Shown one piece after another: positions 1-11,600 of a stretch of 64,000 nt of DNA. The notes beneath the pieces were generated by a model that was not told where the DNA came from, ran no database searches, and saw only the letters and a program-made list of their open reading frames with translations. The first letter of the stretch is position 1. Each line of letters begins with the position of its first letter. The DNA comes from JABDMH01 sp965223165 (GTDB lineage: Bacteria > Bacteroidota > Bacteroidia > Chitinophagales > Saprospiraceae): NCBI GenBank assembly GCA_965223165.1, contig CBDCVQ010000018.1, positions 660,214 through 724,213 on the forward strand. The letters are read 5' to 3'. The translations under genes and the position numbers were made by a program.

Positions 1-3000
1 TATTCGCAGTAGCTTTCATTGGCACAGTCATCTTGTACGGTCACCACGAGCTTATAGCTACCATGCGGCAGGTCAGCCGAGCTGATATTAAAGCCCTCAT
101 CGATCTCACCAGCCAATGCTCCGTAACCATGGTCGACTACGCGAGTCGTGTCCGGGTCATTCAGGTCTTTCAATTGCCAGTAGTATCGGATCACACCACA
201 CGCGTCATTAGCGACGACACCCGCCTCCAGGTCAAAGTAGCAAGCTCCTACCTCCACAGTGCCTCCATTGTCTACCGGCCCGATGATCGTACAGGTAGGT
301 GGGGTCGTGTCGCGCACAATGATCTTCTGCACACAGGTGTCGATCACCAACTCCCGATTACGCCACCATTGACCGTCTAGCGGCTCTCCGTAGCCACACC
401 AATCGGCAAAGTACCAGGTACGCAAGATCTTGTAGCAAGCGGCCTCACCTCCCACAATCTTGAAGACTTTGTCGCTGTGGCCAATGCCCACGATGCGACA
501 ATCATCATCAAACTTATACTTGGCATAGCCCGTATTTTCCGGACCGGCAGTACCGATCACATTGCCATCGGCGCCATACTCGATGTCGCAGGTGACCACT
601 TCGGTGTCTTCCGGCACATCAAACATGTACTTGCTCAGCGGGCATTCATTGCCTACCCAGATACGTTGATGTCGATAAATGGTATCTACCGGATGACGTA
701 AGCTATCAGGCACATCATGCGCCTCATACAGGCTATCCGGACAGCCTTGCCAGATCTTAAACTTGCGGAAGATGTATCCCTGCCCGCAGTGGTCAATTTC
801 GCACCACACATCTTGCTCGCAATACACATTCTCCTCACAGTTCACCACGACAATTCCCTTTTGGAAGTCCAGCGTATCTTGATAATAGTCGCATTTGGTG
901 ATCAGCGAATCTACCCATAGATAACCCAGGTGTTCATCATACACTCTGACTTCGTCATAGTAGCTGGTGCACTTGCACACACTATCGTAAAACGTGATAT
1001 CACAATCAATCTCGGTGCCTTCTGCATCTACATAGTTGCCATAAGGATCTCTCCAAGCCTTGCAATAGCCGCCGAAGATGTCATCTAACGCATCATAGGC
1101 ATCCTGCTCTCCTGCTTTGGCTTGCTCCACGATGTACTCAATGCTTACCGGATGGAGCTCATCCGGATAGGCGTAGCGGCTGTCTTTGTAGACCTTGCAT
1201 GTGATAGTCTCATCATCGACCACGTCCTTGACCACTTCCACCGGTGTCTTATCCTCGACCCAGACTTTGGTCCAGGCGGTAGCCCAGTTGCACCAGTAGT
1301 CCATGACCAGTACTTCGACGGTAACCGGTCCGCAAGCGTCCTCACAACTGAACGGAACGGCATCGCTCCAGCCACCACCGATCTGAGACCACTCGTCTAC
1401 CAATTCTTCGAGCATCGGCATGAAGGCGGCTCCACCCGATTGCCAGTCTTCGTTACCAAAGGGAGATGGAATTGAAGACTCATAGGTGCCATTTTCAATG
1501 CTGTAGACGTGGATGACCCCAGGATTGTCGTCTACTAGGAAGATTTTTGCATTACCCACTGCCAAACCGTCCAGATCCATCTCACCTACTGGATAATCGG
1601 CAATCTCTGTCATTGTTCCATTTTCGACGTCAATCTCCACGATCTTGCGGTTGAGATCATCTGAGCCGTAAATGGTCCCAGTGATTGGATCTGTATCAAG
1701 ACCTCCAAGAGAGCGACCACTTGGCAAAATCAAGGTAGCCTCTAGAGTCTCAAGATCCACTTCAAAGATGCCTACAAACTGATCGGAAGCATACAGCTTA
1801 CCGTCCCGATATGCCAGCCCCTCCAAGGGACCCGAACCTTGAATTTCCCCAAGCAGCACTGGTTGTACTCCCCCAAACGGAAGGGCATATAGCATTCGCC
1901 CATTGTCGTTGCCCACCGTCTCATCACCATTGCCCACTATTAAAATGCGTTTGCTATCATAGTCGGTTGTGGCACCACGCACTGAGAAAGTGTCCAGAAC
2001 CCGTGTAGCATTACCCCCCATGTCTACATAATAGGCATCATTCTGAGTGAAGGGTGATAGGTTGTCCACAGTTGATGACCCTATGAATAGATTTGAGGGA
2101 TTCTTCCATTTACTGGCAAACGAAATGTCACCGATCGCATCACGCACCAGTCCATCAAAATGGTGGGCGTCTACCTCATAGGGATGCTCCCTGCAATGCA
2201 ACGTCGCATATTTCATCAGATCGTACTGCCAGGCGTTGTAGAGCAGGTCTCCGCAGGGCACACCATCCTCGCACAACCACTCTAGCGTTTTGGCGTAGTG
2301 TGCCTCCACTTCGTCCACGTGTTTGTCCGTTTCCAGATGGGTCTGCCACAGCGTGTCATGGTGCTCGCTGATCCAGCAGGTGTCCAACGGGGTATCACAC
2401 AGGTCGATGCAGGCCTCATACCAATCGGAACGTCGGGCCAACAAGAAGTTGACCTCGCAATTGTCCCAACTTCCCTCGTCAAAGGTAGCGGCATCGACCC
2501 AAACCTTCTTGTCGCTTAGGCTCACGGTCACGCCCTTATCTACCACAGCCACGGGCTTGGTATTGTCCTTAACCCTTATGTAGCAGGAATCAACACCGAC
2601 ATTGTGACAACTGTCCACCGCCTCGTAGATGACTTTGTACGGAAGCTCCTTGTGGGCAAGCTTGATCTGCGTATGACTCTCATAGCACTTCTTGTCCACA
2701 TTGTAGCTCAGTACCAAAGTACCGATACCTTCCACGATTGCCTTCACGGTCTTTATGCCTGTCCAATCATCCGACACCTCGACCGGCGGTACATAGATAT
2801 GTGCCGCACACTCATGCGCACTGGTATAGACGGTCGTCAATAGCAGATTATCATCCTTGCAATCCACCACCGGAGCGACCGTGTCCAGATCCAGCAGCCA
2901 ATACTCACAACTGAAATAGCCATCGGCAACTTCGGTAAAGCCATTGGAGGCGATTAGACTGGGATCGATCATGCAGTCTGTATTTGGTGCAGCTACGCAA

Positions 3001-6000
3001 GTCTGCTTAACTTCTAGAATGTACTTGGACCTAGCCTGGCATCCGTCGCTGCCAAAATCGACATAATCCAGATGGACCAGCAGGTCACACTTGGCGTCCT
3101 CAAAGAATGGATTGGGGACCATGCGCTGCACGGCCGTGTCGTACACTAAGAAATAGAGTGTATCACAATCCGATCCGTCGCCATCAAAGTCTCCTGGCAA
3201 GACACCAGGTGTACAGCGCTCCGGATATATCATGTAGGGCCCGAGTCCGCCTACGCCACAATAGGTCGTGTCCTGTTCGGCGCAGTAGGCATTTTGGGTA
3301 CTGGTACTGGTCACGTCAATCGCCGGTAGACGGAATACCGTGATAGTATCAAAGACCGAGGCTCGGTTGCCTTCCTTGTCAAAAACTTCATACTCCCGAT
3401 AGATCACCTTAAGGGTGTCGTTGGCGCGGTCAAAGGCTGGGCCACAGTTTCGCACCTCAGGCCAATCCGCAGCTAGCTCGACCGTGAGCGGCCCACCACA
3501 AGGCACGAAGGCCGATGGTAGAGTATCACCAATATGGCCTCCCGCCACCAATGGGTCAAAACAGTACACATCCTTGGATCTACCCGGACCGATCGTAGGT
3601 ACACCTGCATCCTTGATGGTCAGATAGCTCCAGGCCGTTCCACCCTGTCCGATGATTGTGGCCTTAAGCTTTTGACCTCGATAGGCGCAAGCGTTAAACG
3701 CGATGAAGTCGCTACGGATCATCTGAGATCCAAAAAAGACTCGTAGACCGGACCCCGTCTCAATCAAAACATCCACGGGATCAGAGCAAGAGACGTTTGC
3801 GGCAATTTCCTTCACCTGAATAGAGACGTCACCGTTCATGTCCAAGCTGGGTGAGATATGCTTTGCGTTGGGCAAGATATTGCCCGCCAGCGGATCGACT
3901 ACGGTGGCTGTCAGAGAGAGATTGTCGGCGTTTCCGGATATATCAGCCATGGCCAATGTCACCGTAGAGGTACCTACACCCCAAAAGATCTCTATCGTGT
4001 AGTTGCCGGTTCCATCGTCTGTTACAGTGGCGGTAGTCGGCGAATGCACTGAACCCGAGGCTATGCTGACCACGCTGACTGCTCCGGGCTGATCAATGAT
4101 GCCTATGCAGCTATCTATGCCCATGGCAGAATACGCCGCCTCATGACCGCACAGACACAAATCTATCGGTAGCATCCCGAGGTCCATGGCGGTAGGCTCC
4201 GCCGTCAGTGGATCATTGTCAACAATTGTAGCCAACATAGAGTCCTTGATCATCCAAAATGGGGGTTCGGTATCTACGCCATTGCCTTGTATGGTCAAGG
4301 CACTGGTGTTGCCACACGAGTCCATCATCGTCATGGTAAAGCTAGTAGCTCCCAATCCCCATCGCACACTCCAAGTATAGTTGCCGGCTCCGTCATCGGT
4401 CACCGCACTGACGACCGATGGATAAGTGGCGTTCGTACTTAGTTGATCGAGCACCACCGCTCCCATTGCGATCACTGTTCCGTCGCAGAGATCTGTGCCA
4501 ATAGCTGTGTAATCAACCACGCTGTCGCATTCTATGTCACCGATGTCAATCACCATGGGTATCGCAGTCGCTGCATTGCTGTCGACCAATACATTTGTCC
4601 CATCAGATATCTCCCAACTGGGGGGTGACGTGTCTACTATGTCAAAAAACTGAGCAAAGACTCTGTTATTTCCGCATGAATCCACAATCTCATACGACCT
4701 TCTCACCCGGGTAGTGCATGGATTAGCAGACACGACGGCATCAATGTACTCGATCCTGTGCGGACACGCCTCAGTAAATCCCACTGCCCCTTCAGCAACA
4801 AACTGCGCAGTTGTGATCACGGTAATCATGGGGGAATACGGCAGAGCGGTGAAGCCTCCGTTAGTGATGTCTAGCTCATTACATCCCTCCACGGTGTGAA
4901 TCCCGGGAAAAGAAGAAAAGGTAGGAGGTGTCGTATCATCAATGGTAATGGTCTGCATACATGTATCTGTCAAGCCCGATGCGTCAAAAACCACGAAAGT
5001 GCGTGTCACAACCGTAGGGCAGGTGCCACTGGAGGCATCCAAATAGTTGGCACTGACCACATCACCGCAATTTTCCGTAGCAGCGCCTCCGGCTGCCATG
5101 AACTGTGCGTAGGTGATGACAGTCGTTAATTCAGCATACGGCAAACCACCAGTGGCATTGACCACGTCCGTAGAATCACAGCCCTCAAGCATGGCATCTG
5201 GCGGGCAGGTCGTAATTAGAGGTGGCATGGTGTCCTCCAAAATCCAGTCAAACATACAGGTGTCAGCTTTGTTTGTGGCATCGGTAGCAATCAAGCTCAT
5301 GTTGATCGTTTCCGGGGCATTGGTGGCTAGGGTGGATCCGGGTGAAAGATCTGTACCAGAGCCGGTGATCTGCTGGCTCCAGGAGACGGGCCCACAATCC
5401 TCAGTGACCGTGACAAGGTCTGAAAAATCCGGGACAATAACATTACATGCCGCGTCCACCGTATCCGTGACCGTTACAGGGCAAGTGTTGATGACTGGTG
5501 GGAGTAGATCTGCACATATGCCCTGGAGCACGACTCCCACATGCGCCCGCGCGGGCCCACCCGTGAGGGTCCAGGTCAATGTCTCTGCTGCTCCAGCAGC
5601 GGGCCTAAGCCTTGCATCTGCATGCGCCCCGCCGCTACTAAAAAAAACCGAGAGTAGGTCAGTACCCCCATCTGCAAAGGTGGCATCGACCGCCGTATTG
5701 GCGTTGGAAATCCCATCCAGGACAATATCGTTCGTACTGACAGAAGTCACGTTTACCGTGCTGGTAAGACCCAGAGCGTTGTTTGTTCCTGTCGAAGAAA
5801 CGGGCGTACTCTGATCAACATGTTGAAATGAACCTGCCCAAAAATGCGAGGCCAGACCTGTACTTACCACCACAGGTCCTGATACGGCCGCACCGGTACC
5901 CAAAGGCAGCACAAAAATAGTGGATTGACCATTCCAACTGCCTCCGCCCGTAGTAACTGAGGAGGTCATGGCCTGGCCATTGAAGGTAGCAGTAGCCGTT

Positions 6001-6221
6001 CCAAAGGTAGCTGCATAAACGACCACCACCCTGTTGGTGCCCATCGGCACATTCAAGGTGACACTGCCAGAACCATTGACGCCATTGCCGTCATAGGCTG
6101 CCTGGGAGAAAGCCGGGCTACCGCCTACAAGCAAGGCTAGGCCCACACAAATTGTTCTGAGATAAAAGTTACATAGGGGAACAGCCTGCGCGAGGCTGTT
6201 AGACAGCGAGCATGCTCTCAT
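1..6221 (-). CDS. Giant secreted HYR-domain protein with beta-propeller insert, T9SS cargo (3' end outside window)
   Basis: The reading frame is open from an ATG at 6221 to the left edge, 2073 codons, with no stop. Comparison with the paralogues puts the missing C-terminus about 770 bp beyond the window, giving about 2330 residues. It begins with a signal peptide ending near SPAFSQ. Residues about 40-235 form a beta-rich domain shared with the gene at 16628. HYR-like and related Cys-containing repeats follow to about residue 775 (motifs such as CPVTVTDTVDAACN and DDTTPP). Then comes the Cys-rich core shared by all six paralogues. Residues about 1365-1604 are unique here and look like propeller blades (LEGLAYRDGKLYASD, LGGLDTDPITGTIYGSDD). 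The shared export block starts near GGGWSDAVPF. The T9SS sorting domain is expected beyond the edge but not seen. A role as a surface or secreted adhesin-like protein is inference; no catalytic motif was found. Confidence 0.88.
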   Translation of the reverse strand, partial: MRACSLSNSLAQAVPLCNFYLRTICVGLALLVGGSPAFSQAAYDGNGVNGSGSVTLNVPMGTNRVVVVYAATFGTATATFNGQAMTSSVTTGGGSWNGQSTIFVLPLGTGAAVSGPVVVSTGLASHFWAGSFQHVDQSTPVSSTGTNNALGLTSTVNVTSVSTNDIVLDGISNANTAVDATFADGGTDLLSVFFSSGGAHADARLRPAAGAAETLTWTLTGGPARAHVGVVLQGICADLLPPVINTCPVTVTDTVDAACNVIVPDFSDLVTVTEDCGPVSWSQQITGSGTDLSPGSTLATNAPETINMSLIATDATNKADTCMFDWILEDTMPPLITTCPPDAMLEGCDSTDVVNATGGLPYAELTTVITYAQFMAAGGAATENCGDVVSANYLDASSGTCPTVVTRTFVVFDASGLTDTCMQTITIDDTTPPTFSSFPGIHTVEGCNELDITNGGFTALPYSPMITVITTAQFVAEGAVGFTEACPHRIEYIDAVVSANPCTTRVRRSYEIVDSCGNNRVFAQFFDIVDTSPPSWEISDGTNVLVDSNAATAIPMVIDIGDIECDSVVDYTAIGTDLCDGTVIAMGAVVLDQLSTNATYPSVVSAVTDDGAGNYTWSVRWGLGATSFTMTMMDSCGNTSALTIQGNGVDTEPPFWMIKDSMLATIVDNDPLTAEPTAMDLGMLPIDLCLCGHEAAYSAMGIDSCIGIIDQPGAVSVVSIASGSVHSPTTATVTDDGTGNYTIEIFWGVGTSTVTLAMADISGNADNLSLTATVVDPLAGNILPNAKHISPSLDMNGDVSIQVKEIAANVSCSDPVDVLIETGSGLRVFFGSQMIRSDFIAFNACAYRGQKLKATIIGQGGTAWSYLTIKDAGVPTIGPGRSKDVYCFDPLVAGGHIGDTLPSAFVPCGGPLTVELAADWPEVRNCGPAFDRANDTLKVIYREYEVFDKEGNRASVFDTITVFRLPAIDVTSTSTQNAYCAEQDTTYCGVGGLGPYMIYPERCTPGVLPGDFDGDGSDCDTLYFLVYDTAVQRMVPNPFFEDAKCDLLVHLDYVDFGSDGCQARSKYILEVKQTCVAAPNTDCMIDPSLIASNGFTEVADGYFSCEYWLLDLDTVAPVVDCKDDNLLLTTVYTSAHECAAHIYVPPVEVSDDWTGIKTVKAIVEGIGTLVLSYNVDKKCYESHTQIKLAHKELPYKVIYEAVDSCHNVGVDSCYIRVKDNTKPVAVVDKGVTVSLSDKKVWVDAATFDEGSWDNCEVNFLLARRSDWYEACIDLCDTPLDTCWISEHHDTLWQTHLETDKHVDEVEAHYAKTLEWLCEDGVPCGDLLYNAWQYDLMKYATLHCREHPYEVDAHHFDGLVRDAIGDISFASKWKNPSNLFIGSSTVDNLSPFTQNDAYYVDMGGNATRVLDTFSVRGATTDYDSKRILIVGNGDETVGNDNGRMLYALPFGGVQPVLLGEIQGSGPLEGLAYRDGKLYASDQFVGIFEVDLETLEATLILPSGRSLGGLDTDPITGTIYGSDDLNRKIVEIDVENGTMTEIADYPVGEMDLDGLAVGNAKIFLVDDNPGVIHVYSIENGTYESSIPSPFGNEDWQSGGAAFMPMLEELVDEWSQIGGGWSDAVPFSCEDACGPVTVEVLVMDYWCNWATAWTKVWVEDKTPVEVVKDVVDDETITCKVYKDSRYAYPDELHPVSIEYIVEQAKAGEQDAYDALDDIFGGYCKAWRDPYGNYVDAEGTEIDCDITFYDSVCKCTSYYDEVRVYDEHLGYLWVDSLITKCDYYQDTLDFQKGIVVVNCEENVYCEQDVWCEIDHCGQGYIFRKFKIWQGCPDSLYEAHDVPDSLRHPVDTIYRHQRIWVGNECPLSKYMFDVPEDTEVVTCDIEYGADGNVIGTAGPENTGYAKYKFDDDCRIVGIGHSDKVFKIVGGEAACYKILRTWYFADWCGYGEPLDGQWWRNRELVIDTCVQKIIVRDTTPPTCTIIGPVDNGGTVEVGACYFDLEAGVVANDACGVIRYYWQLKDLNDPDTTRVVDHGYGALAGEIDEGFNISSADLPHGSYKLVVTVQDDCANESYCE

Positions 6222-6440
6222 GGTGTAGTCTATCGGTTTGTTAGTTACTAAATGGTTTTGCGAATCGAAGACCTGGTACATTTACCGAGGGCGATCTTTG
6301 ATTCGTGAAGCAAAATTCTCGGTGGCTAATATAGGAGATTTAATCACATATTGTTAAAACTATTATTCAATTTTCTCCTCATGTAATAATCTATCGTATG
6401 GAAGGGCTCTTTTTGTCACTTTTTGCCACATGAAATTCAT
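6222..6440. other. Unique AT-rich leader region of the first giant gene
   Basis: This stretch is non-repetitive and AT-rich, unlike the array to its right, and should hold the promoter of the minus-strand gene starting at 6221. No clear TAnnTTTG element was found. The last bases before the start (an AACAAACCGAT element on the minus strand) resemble the leader of the gene starting at 23386, which carries the related N-terminal domain, so the leader seems to have been inherited together with that N-terminus. Confidence 0.4.
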
Positions 6441-8571
6441 CAAGGACGGAAAACGGTGGACGGAAAACGGCAGACGGTGGACGGCTGCACGAGCTCGCGA
6501 TCTTTTGATCCCCAAGCCTCGTAGGAGCTGCCGAGCCCAATTTGCTGGCCACGAACTAGAGGCTCTTGATGGTGATTGATAGATTGTGATAGGTGATTGT
6601 GATGTCGACATAAACCCGCAACATCGGCCACACCGGTACCAAATTCTGCGGGAGGACTCCCCGGCGTTTCGACGAAGGAGAACGCAGGGCGGGGGGCGCG
6701 ACTAGCCCCAGCGAAGCAAAGATCGGCGAGCCGCCCACTGGATACAACGACGGCCAACGGTGGACGGTAGACGGCTGCACGAGCTCGCGATCTTTTGATC
6801 CGCAAGCCCTCGTAGGAGCTGCCGAGCCCAATTTGCTGGCCACGAACTAGAGGCTCTTGATCGTGATTGATAGATTGTGATAGGTGATTTGGGATTGCCC
6901 TGGGACACTGGACGACGGACGATCTGATGGATCGTCGAGCTGTGGGTCGACCAGTGCGTGGCAAGATCGGCGAGCCGCCCACTGGATACAGAGACGGCCA
7001 ACGGTGAACGGTGGACGGTAGACGGCTGTGCGAGCTCACGAGCTTTGCATCCGCAAGCCTCGTAGGAGCTGGCCGGCCCAAGTTGCTGGCCACGAACTAG
7101 AGGCTCTTCATTGTGATTGATAGATTGTGATAGGTGATTGCGATGTCGACATAAACCCGCAACATCGGCCACACCGGTACCAAATTCTGCGGGAGGACTC
7201 CCCGGCGTTTCGACGAAGGAGAACGCAGGGGCCGGGGGCGCGACTAGCCCCACGGGCCACGAACTAGAGGCCCTTGATGGTGATGGATAGATTGTGATAG
7301 GTGATTGTGATGTCCGACTTAAACCAGCTAACCCCTCCTGCAACTAAACATTATCTCTGGTAGGCACCACCCACGTCAACTCGCAACCCACCAGCAGGCA
7401 CAGCCTGCCAAACCCGCAACCACACCGGTACCAAATTCTGCGAGAGAACTCCCCGGCGTTTCGACGAAGGAGAACGCAGGGGCCGGGGGCGCGACTAGCC
7501 CCACGGGCCACGAACTAGACGCTCTTTATTGTGATTGATAGATTGTGATAGGTGATTGTGGTGTCCGACTTACACCCGCAACCAACTTGGGCGGGAGGAC
7601 TCCCCGGCGTTTCGACGAAGGAGAACGCAGGGGCCGGGGGCGCGACTAGCCCCGCGGGCCACGAACTAGACGCTCTTGATGGTGATTGATAGATTGTGAT
7701 AGGTGATTGCGATGTCGACACAAACCCGCAACATCGGCCAGACCGGTACCAAATTCTGCGGGAGGACTCCCCGGCGTTTCGACGAAGGAGAACGCAGGGG
7801 CTGGGGGCGCGACTAGCCCCACGGGGCCACGAACTAGAGGCTCTTGATTGTGATTGATAGATTGTGATAGGTGATTGTGATGTCCGACTTAAACCAGCTA
7901 ACCCCTCCTACAACTAAACATTATCTCAGATAGGCACGACCCACGTCAACTCGCAACCCACCAGCAGGCACAGCCTGCCAAACCCGCAACCACACCGACA
8001 CCAAATTCTGCGGGAGGACTCCCCGGCGTTTCGACGAAGGAGAACGCAGGGGCCGGGGGCGCGACTAGCCCCACGGGCCACGAACTAGACGCTCTTTATT
8101 GTGATTGATAGGTTGTGACAGGTGATTGCGATGTCGACTTAAACCCGCAACATCAGCCACACCGGCACCAAACTTGAGCGGGAGGACTCCCCGGCGTTTC
8201 GACGAAGGAGAACGCCGGGGCTGGGGGCGCGACTAGCCCCGCGGGCCACGAACTAGAGGCTCTTGATGGTGATTGATAGATTGTGATAGGTGATTGCGAT
8301 GTCGACATAAACCCGCAACATCGGCCACACCGGTACCAAATTCTGCGGGAGGACTCCCCGGCTTTTCGACGAAGGAGAACGCAGGGGCCGGGGGCCCGAC
8401 TAGCCACGGGGCCACGAACTAGAGGCTCTTGATGGTGATTGATAGATTGTGATAGGTGATTGCGATGTCGACATAAACCCGCAACATCGGCCACACCGGT
8501 ACCAAATTCTGCGGGAGGACTCCCCGGCGTTTCGACGAAGGAGAACGCAGGGGCTGGGGGCGCGACTAGCT
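6441..8571. repeat. Intergenic direct-repeat array 1 (GGTGGACGG modules plus 168/252-bp units)
   Basis: The left part (6441-7090) has modules rich in GGTGGACGG and GGTAGACGG, each leading into a GAGCTC-centred palindrome and a GATTGTGAT-rich tail. The right part is a tandem array. Its landmark ACTCCCCGGC (degenerate in some copies) occurs at 6656, 7197, 7448, 7599, 7766, 8018, 8186, 8353 and 8519, giving spacings mostly of 166-168 or 251-252 bp. The longer unit has an extra segment of about 84 bp containing AACCAGCTAACCCCTCC and GGCACAGCCTGCC. Units end in AGGGGCCGGGGGCGCGAC. Minus-strand ORFs here repeat the same peptides and have no signal peptide or recognisable domain, so the region is treated as non-coding. 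Confidence 0.9.
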
Positions 8572-8577
8572 CACACC

Positions 8578-8609
8578 AAAAAAGCCCCGAAGCAATACAC
8601 TCCGAGGCT
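8578..8609 (-). terminator. Rho-independent terminator of the giant gene at 8635
   Basis: On the minus strand a 9-bp stem (GCCTCGGAG with CTTCGGGGC, one G-T type pairing tolerated) encloses a 7-base loop and is followed by six T residues. It lies about 25 bases after the stop codon at 8635-8637. Nearly the same hairpin follows the paralogues ending at 16628, 27178 and 43256. The repeat array begins immediately beyond the T-run. Confidence 0.9.
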
Positions 8610-8634
8610 CCCATGATTTGGTTCTAATCTCTTG

Positions 8635-11600
8635 TCAATTCATCAAGATCATCTTCTTGGTCGCGGTAAAGTCCTTAGTATCCAATCGATAGTAGAGGAT
8701 CGCATGTCCGTCCAAGTTTTGCTTGCGTAACTCCACCGTCTGATACCCTTTGGAGTAATCTCCCTTGATGGAGCGCAGCACCCTGCCCGTCACGTCGTAC
8801 ACCGTCAAGGTGGCGGTCATCGCTTCCGGCAGCACGAAGCCGATCGTCGTCTCCTCTCGGAAGGGGTTGGGCCGGTTCTGCTCCAGGAGGTAACCGCTCG
8901 GAGCAAGGCCTTGACCTACAGGCCGCCCGCCGATACCCGGTTGCGTCGGTTGACCGATGCCTTGCCGTTGCGGTTGTCCCACCACATCGTGCATATCGTT
9001 GACTTGGCTAATCGGACCTGGCTCACCACTCACGGATGTTGCGCACCCGGAGAAGTCACTCTGGACGATCAGCACTACATCACAGAAGTCCACCGTGCCG
9101 CTTGGCCAGCTGATCACCCATAGACGGGCCATATGGCTGCCAAAATCATCACAGAAGACCTCCAGGTAGCTGGTATCTTCTTGCCAGGTGTCGTCATCGA
9201 TGCCGTCGATCAGTTCTACTCGATATTCCAGCGCAGTATCGGTACAGGCCTCTAAGCTACTGCTGTTAAACTCTTCTGCCCAGACAATCGCATGCGCACT
9301 ATCCACCACCCCATCCTGATCGCTATCCCAGGGGGTCAAACGAGCCGTCAATGAGCTGATGCATACCGGACTCGGCTTCTTCACCGAGACCACATCAAAG
9401 TAGTACGCACAGTAGTTTTCATTGGCACAGTCATCCTGGATCGTCACCACCAACTTGTAGCTGCCGTGCGGCAGGTCTGCCGAGCTGATGTCAAAGCCCT
9501 CCGTGGTATCGCCCGACAATGTGCCGTGATCGCTGTCTACAATCGTGGCATCGTCGCCGTCCTTGATCTCTTTCAGATCCCAGTAGTATTTAATCACGCC
9601 GCAGGCATCCATGCCTACCACGCTGGCTTCCAGATCAAAGTAACAGGCGCCCACCTCGATGGCTCCACCATCTTCGACCGGCCCTATGATCTGACAGGTC
9701 GGTGGGGTCGTATCCCGTACGATGATCTTCTGCACGCAGGTATCGGTGACCAGCTCACGATTGCGCCACCACTGACCATCCAAGGGCTCTCCATAGCCAC
9801 ACCAGTCGGCAAAGTACCAGGTACGGATGATCTTATAGCAGGCCGCTTCTCCGCCCACGATTTTGAAGACCTTGTCGCTGTGGCCAATGCCCACAATACG
9901 GCAGTCATCGTCAAACTTGTAGGTCGCATAGCCGGTATACTCGGGACCCGCAGCGCCGGTCACATTGCCATCCGGGCCATACTCGATGTCACAAGTCACC
10001 ACCTCGGTGTCATACGGCACATGGAACATGTACTTGTTTAGCTCACATTCGTTGCCGATCCAGATCCGCTGATGTCGATAGATCGTATCCACCGTATGTC
10101 TGAGACTATCAGCAATACCATGTTCGTCATAAAACTCATCCGGACAGCCTTGCCAGATCTTAAATTTCCTGAAGATGTAGCCTTGACCGCAATGATCAAT
10201 TTCACACCAGACATCCTGCTCACAGTACACATTCTCTTCGCAATTGACTACCACGACGCCCTTCTGAAAGTCCAGCGTGTCCTGATAGTAGTCACATTTG
10301 GTGACCAGGGAGTCTACCCACAGGTAACCCAGATGCTCATCATAGACACGCACCTGATCGTAGTAGCTGGTGCATTTGCAGACGCTATCGTAGAAGGTGA
10401 TATCGCAATCGATCTCGGTGCCTTCGCTATCCACATAGTTGCCGTAGGGATCTCGCCAGGCCTTGCAGTAGCCGCCGAAGATCTCATCCAGGGCATCATA
10501 GGCATCTTGCTCACCGTCCTTCGCCTGACCCACGATGTATTCCAAACTCACCGGATGGATCTCGTTGGGATAGGCATAGCGGTCTTCCTTGTAGATCTTG
10601 CAAGTGATCTGCTCTTCGTCCACCACATCTTTCACCACCTCGACCGGTGTCTTGTCTTCTACCCACACCTTGGTCCAAGCGGTCGCCCAGTTGCACCAGT
10701 AGTCCATCACGAGAATCTCTACCGTGACCGGTCCGCAGGCATCCTCGCAACTGAAGGGTACCGCATCGCTCCAGCCCCCGCCGATCTGGCTGTAAATGTC
10801 GAGTAGATTGCGGGGCGTGTTGTGATCGGGTGCAAAGAGATCGGCCGTGACCACAAGCATGTCGTCCAGGCGCTCTTCACAATCGTTGATCTTGTAGTAG
10901 AAGTCTTCATCGTAGTAGTATGCCTCCTGGACCAGTTTGTGAAAGTCCTGGCTAGTCACATCATAGGGATGCTCCCTACAGTGTAAGGTGGCATACTTCA
11001 TCAGGTCATATTTCCAGGCACCATACAGAATGTCAGAGCAAGGCGTATCATCTTCACAAAGCCACTTCAGGGTTTTGGCATAGTGCGCCTCTACTTCGTC
11101 AACGTGCTTGTCCTCTTCTAGGGTGGCCTGCCAAATCGTGTCATGATGCTCCGAAATGTAGCAGGTATCTATATCGCCACAAAGATCTATACAGGCTTCG
11201 TACCAGTCAGATCGCCGCACGAGAAACAGGTTGACACCACAATTATCCCAGGTGCCCTCATCAAAAGTCTCCGCATCAACCCAGACCTTCTTATCACTGA
11301 GACTCACCGTCACCCCTTTGTCCACCACCGGCACGGGTAGCGTGCGATCTTTCACGTAGACGTAGCAGCTGTCTTTCGCCTGATTGTGGCAAGTATCAAC
11401 CGCCTCGTAAATGATCTTATAAGGATCCTCTTTCTTGGGAAATTTGATTTGCTCGTGACTCACCCAGCAACTGTCGGTCGCGTCGTAAGTGAGCAAGTAC
11501 GTACCGATTCCCTCCACGATTGCCTTGACTTGCTTCAGGCCACTCCAATCGTCTGAGGCGTAGACCGGGGGAATGTATGCATGTGCCGCACACTCATGAC

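Noticed and set aside
6363..8614. Overlapping minus-strand ORFs of 60-217 codons in array 1
   Set aside because: They repeat the same peptides (SQSPITIYQS, AFSFVETPGSPPA), have no signal peptide or domain, and exist because unit lengths are near multiples of three.
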